A program made the position numbers and the translations under genes. A stretch of 64,000 nucleotides of DNA from UBA57 sp963577725 (GTDB lineage: Archaea > Thermoproteota > Nitrososphaeria > Nitrososphaerales > UBA57). Under the pieces are notes generated by a model. That model was not told where the DNA came from. It saw nothing but the letters and a program-made list of their open reading frames with translations, and did no database searches. Location of the stretch: assembly GCA_047517285.1 (NCBI GenBank), contig JAKZTE010000004.1, positions 14,829 to 78,828 of the forward strand. The letters run 5' to 3'. Position 1 is the first letter of the stretch. Each line of letters starts with the position of its first letter. This document shows, piece after piece, positions 61,886-64,000 of the stretch.

Positions 61886-62323
61886 ATGAGTTCTTCAAAG
61901 GATCGTAGAATGTCTATGATAATCATTTTTGTACTTGCAGGATTAGTTTTTGTAGTTCTAGCAGTACCAGGTATGAACGTGTTACGTCAAGATGATTCCA
62001 TACAGGACATAGAAGAAAAAGAAGAGCGAGCTGAGAAAGAAAGAATGCCTCCCGAGGAGTTTCATGTAGATGTCATCAGTAAGAGTGTATACAAGCCTGC
62101 TATGTTGAATATACGGATGGGAGACACAGTAACGTGGACAAACATTGATTCAGAAGTTCACACAGTATCAAGTGCAAATGTTACTTCGGATGGTGGCGTG
62201 TATTTCCATGACACTCTATTGCCAGATGAAATTTACAGTGTCACTTTCGACACTCCTGGAACGTATTTCTATTCTTGTTTGATCAAGTTTCACGGAATGA
62301 CAGGAATAATTAGAGTTTCCTAA
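61886..62323 (+). CDS. Membrane-anchored cupredoxin (plastocyanin-like)
   Basis: A blue-copper protein of about 145 residues from the ATG at 61886. An N-terminal helix anchors it and a charged linker rich in E, K and R follows. The copper ligands are H in DSEVHTVSS and the C-x4-H-x-M group in SCLIKFHGM. Many such plastocyanin-like proteins occur in ammonia-oxidising archaea as electron carriers. A TAATATAAT at 61853-61861 lies about 27 bases upstream. Confidence 0.92.
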   Translation: MSSSKDRRMSMIIIFVLAGLVFVVLAVPGMNVLRQDDSIQDIEEKEERAEKERMPPEEFHVDVISKSVYKPAMLNIRMGDTVTWTNIDSEVHTVSSANVTSDGGVYFHDTLLPDEIYSVTFDTPGTYFYSCLIKFHGMTGIIRVS

Positions 62324-63172
62324 TCAATTGAGCTGCTTGCGTTTATAGAATAACACAGATATCATCAATCCTACTATGATGTACATCAGGAAGACCCCTA
62401 TACTTAGGTTAACTTCAGGAATGAGATTGACAATAGTTTGCGACTGTCCAGGAATAAGAAGGGATGGAATGTCTATGACTGAATCTTTAGGATAAGGAAC
62501 TTCGAAGATGTATATAATGATTCCAGCAGCGTATGTAAGAGACCACCACGGTTTAATCTCAGCTAGTACCAAGAAATATTCCACTAATCCCACTACTATG
62601 AACCAGAGAAAGATGAATGCAATATTCGACATGTTGCTTCGTTTGAATAACGAACTCAGTGCGAATGACGTTGACAGCAATCCTATACTAAACAATGATG
62701 CGAAAACGAGTGAAAGAAGTGCGTTTTCTGGTATGGCAGAGTGTTTAGCGTATGAAAAAATTGAAGCTAGTACGTAAAACAGAATGTTGAAAGATATTAT
62801 CGCTATAGATGCAGCTACGAATTTACCGAAGAGAAAGCTTGTTCTCGATATTGGATTGATAAACAAAGTATATCCTGTTTTGTTTTCGAAATCATTGGTT
62901 AGAGAGTCGCCTCCAAACATTATGACGTTAACAAGACTGAGTGTAAGGATAAAGTTCACAAAGATTTGATAGTCATTGACAACGCCGCTGTCGCTGTAGA
63001 TCTGAGAGATAAACGAATCTAGAAGAAAATTTGTTAGTAGATATATCAGGAGTGGAACAATAGCAGTAAGGATTAAGGCGGCCCGAATCTTACGACTGCG
63101 TAGAAACTTAATGAGTTCAAACTTTATCACGTCCTGGAATTGCTTTGTGCGGTTGATTTTAGTGCGTTTCAT
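62324..63172 (-). CDS. ABC-2 type transporter permease
   Basis: A 282-residue membrane protein with about six helices and a cytoplasmic N-terminus (KFELIKFLRSRKI is the usual ABC-2 start). GGDSLTNDFENKTGYTLFINPISR corresponds to the conserved loop after helix 2. It follows the ATPase gene by two bases, forming a two-gene export system. Substrate unknown. Confidence 0.9.
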   Translation of the reverse strand: MKRTKINRTKQFQDVIKFELIKFLRSRKIRAALILTAIVPLLIYLLTNFLLDSFISQIYSDSGVVNDYQIFVNFILTLSLVNVIMFGGDSLTNDFENKTGYTLFINPISRTSFLFGKFVAASIAIISFNILFYVLASIFSYAKHSAIPENALLSLVFASLFSIGLLSTSFALSSLFKRSNMSNIAFIFLWFIVVGLVEYFLVLAEIKPWWSLTYAAGIIIYIFEVPYPKDSVIDIPSLLIPGQSQTIVNLIPEVNLSIGVFLMYIIVGLMISVLFYKRKQLN

Positions 63173-63174
63173 GG

Positions 63175-63909
63175 TTATCTGACGGACTCCGTTATGGTTT
63201 TTAGATATATTTCCTCGAGATCGTCTGTTTTGAATTCCTTCATGAGGTTCTTCATTGTATCTGAGAAAAGCACTTGGCCCTTGTCGATTATAGCAAGAGT
63301 ATCACAGATTTCTTCGATTTCACCAATAAGATGCGAACTAAAAAATATTGTTTTTCCCTCTTTTGTCAGGTCTTTGAAGACATTACGAATTTCTACCATT
63401 CCGCGCGGGTCAAGACCGAAAGTAGGTTCGTCAAGGAGAAGAATAGGCGGTTCATGGAGTAATGCTTGTGCAATAGCTAGCCTTTGTTTCATTCCTCTAG
63501 AGAATGTCCCAATTTTTTTGTCCGACCAGTTGCCCAAGCCAACAAGTTTGAGGAATTTATTTGAGTTTCTTGAGATTTTGTCAGAATTCATTCCTCGCAG
63601 TCTTCCGAAATAGTCCAATGTTTCCGAAGGAGTCAGTGATGGATAGAATTCAGCAGATTCCACAACAGCTCCTATCTGTAACAACGCTTCATGTGGTTCT
63701 TCTAATGCGTCGATATTGAAGAAATGTGCTTCGCCAGATGTTGGTTTGATCAGAGATGTAAGAATTTTCAACGTTGTGCTTTTTCCAGCTCCGTTAGGTC
63801 CTAGAAAAGCAAAAGCTGAGCCTTTAGGAACGTCTAGTGTAAGATTGTCAACGGCGGTTATATCGCCAAAAGTTTTTGTGAGGCATTTGATTGATATCGC
63901 ATTGCTCAT
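63175..63909 (-). CDS. ABC transporter ATP-binding protein
   Basis: A 244-residue ATPase. Walker A is GPNGAGKSTT, the signature FSRGMKQRLAIA (a variant of LSGGQ), Walker B LLLDEPTFGLDP, and the H-loop SSH. The C-terminal segment after residue 215 is the short extension of the CcmA/NatA class. Pairs with the permease at 62324. Confidence 0.94.
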   Translation of the reverse strand: MSNAISIKCLTKTFGDITAVDNLTLDVPKGSAFAFLGPNGAGKSTTLKILTSLIKPTSGEAHFFNIDALEEPHEALLQIGAVVESAEFYPSLTPSETLDYFGRLRGMNSDKISRNSNKFLKLVGLGNWSDKKIGTFSRGMKQRLAIAQALLHEPPILLLDEPTFGLDPRGMVEIRNVFKDLTKEGKTIFFSSHLIGEIEEICDTLAIIDKGQVLFSDTMKNLMKEFKTDDLEEIYLKTITESVR

Positions 63910-63962
63910 TGTATAGTTTTCTACTAGACAAAGTTATAAATTAGGAGGTCAAAATACTCGAT

Positions 63963-64000
63963 ATGGAAACACGAGTAATCGGAATGATTGTTCTTGCAGG
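63963..64000 (+). CDS. Start of a possible gene running off the right edge
   Basis: An ATG at 63963 opens a frame (METRVIGMIVLA) that is still open at the end of the window. A TATA-like TTATAAATT at about 63931-63939 lies 25-30 bases upstream and AGGAGGTC at 63943-63950 is Shine-Dalgarno-like. The hydrophobic N-terminus suggests a membrane protein, but only 12 codons are seen. Confidence 0.45.
   Translation, partial: METRVIGMIVLA

Overview
The window is archaeal and AT-rich. It looks like a member of the Nitrososphaerota (Thaumarchaeota), probably a marine Nitrosopumilales-like lineage. The evidence is eukaryote-like ribosomal proteins (eL24, eS28, L7Ae, eL18), RNA polymerase subunits D and N, TFS, archaeal aIF5B, an isopentenyl phosphate kinase route, intron-bearing tRNAs without encoded CCA, a lone 5S rRNA gene, a DUF1512 protein, an 11-subunit type complex I without the NADH module, and a membrane cupredoxin. 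Many starts lie about 25-30 bases downstream of a TATA element, so leaderless transcripts appear common. No amo, 16S/23S, CRISPR, IS element or prophage was seen, so ammonia oxidation cannot be judged from this window.

Layout. 1-1.5 kb: aIF5B (partial), ndk, rpl24e, rps28e, rpl7ae on the minus strand. 1.6-7.5 kb: a tightly overlapping trpEGDCBA operon on the plus strand, without trpF and preceded by a mini-ORF carrying a Trp codon. 7.5-18.4 kb, minus strand: an AlkP-superfamily hydrolase, GluRS, prenyl synthase, IDI-2, isopentenyl phosphate kinase, mevalonate kinase, rps2, enolase, rpoN, rps9, rpl13, rpl18e, rpoD. 18.4-21.8 kb, plus: rps13-rps4-rps11 and glmS. 22-25 kb: tRNA-Val with a D-loop intron and larC, larB, larE for the nickel-pincer nucleotide cofactor. 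25-27.5 kb: folate ligase and a DsrE-TusA-peroxiredoxin sulfur/redox cluster. 28-31.3 kb: an SDR fused to a membrane domain, two paralogous membrane proteins, and a B12-binding protein with the CarH-type photosensor signature. 31.3-39.5 kb: twice-interrupted tRNA-Trp, coaD, map, DUF1512, 5S rRNA, trpS, pheS, pheT and a membrane-anchored cyclophilin. 39.6-40.7 kb: a candidate structured RNA and a second polyprenyl synthase. 40.7-52.3 kb: a complete nuoABCDHIJK-M-L-M-N operon. 52.3-54 kb: TFS, a Toprim protein and two paralogous membrane proteins. 54-60.6 kb: a beta-oxidation-like set (two acyl-CoA dehydrogenases, thiolase, DUF35 protein, hydroxyacyl-CoA dehydrogenase, enoyl-CoA hydratase) with a rhomboid protease. 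60.6-64 kb: a His-rich membrane protein, a secreted protein, a cupredoxin and an ABC exporter.

The most notable observations are as follows. (1) The adjacent acyl-CoA dehydrogenases have complementary losses of active-site and FAD motifs, which predicts an obligate heteromer. (2) Complex I has four antiporter-like subunits and a NuoL lateral helix lengthened by about 25 residues, suggesting an extra proton pump module. (3) A CarH-like B12 photosensor lacks the MerR domain. (4) tRNA-Val and tRNA-Trp have non-canonical introns. (5) A possible trp leader peptide and the absence of trpF. (6) An unidentified structured RNA upstream of the prenyl synthase. All assignments come from reading the sequence; no searches were run.
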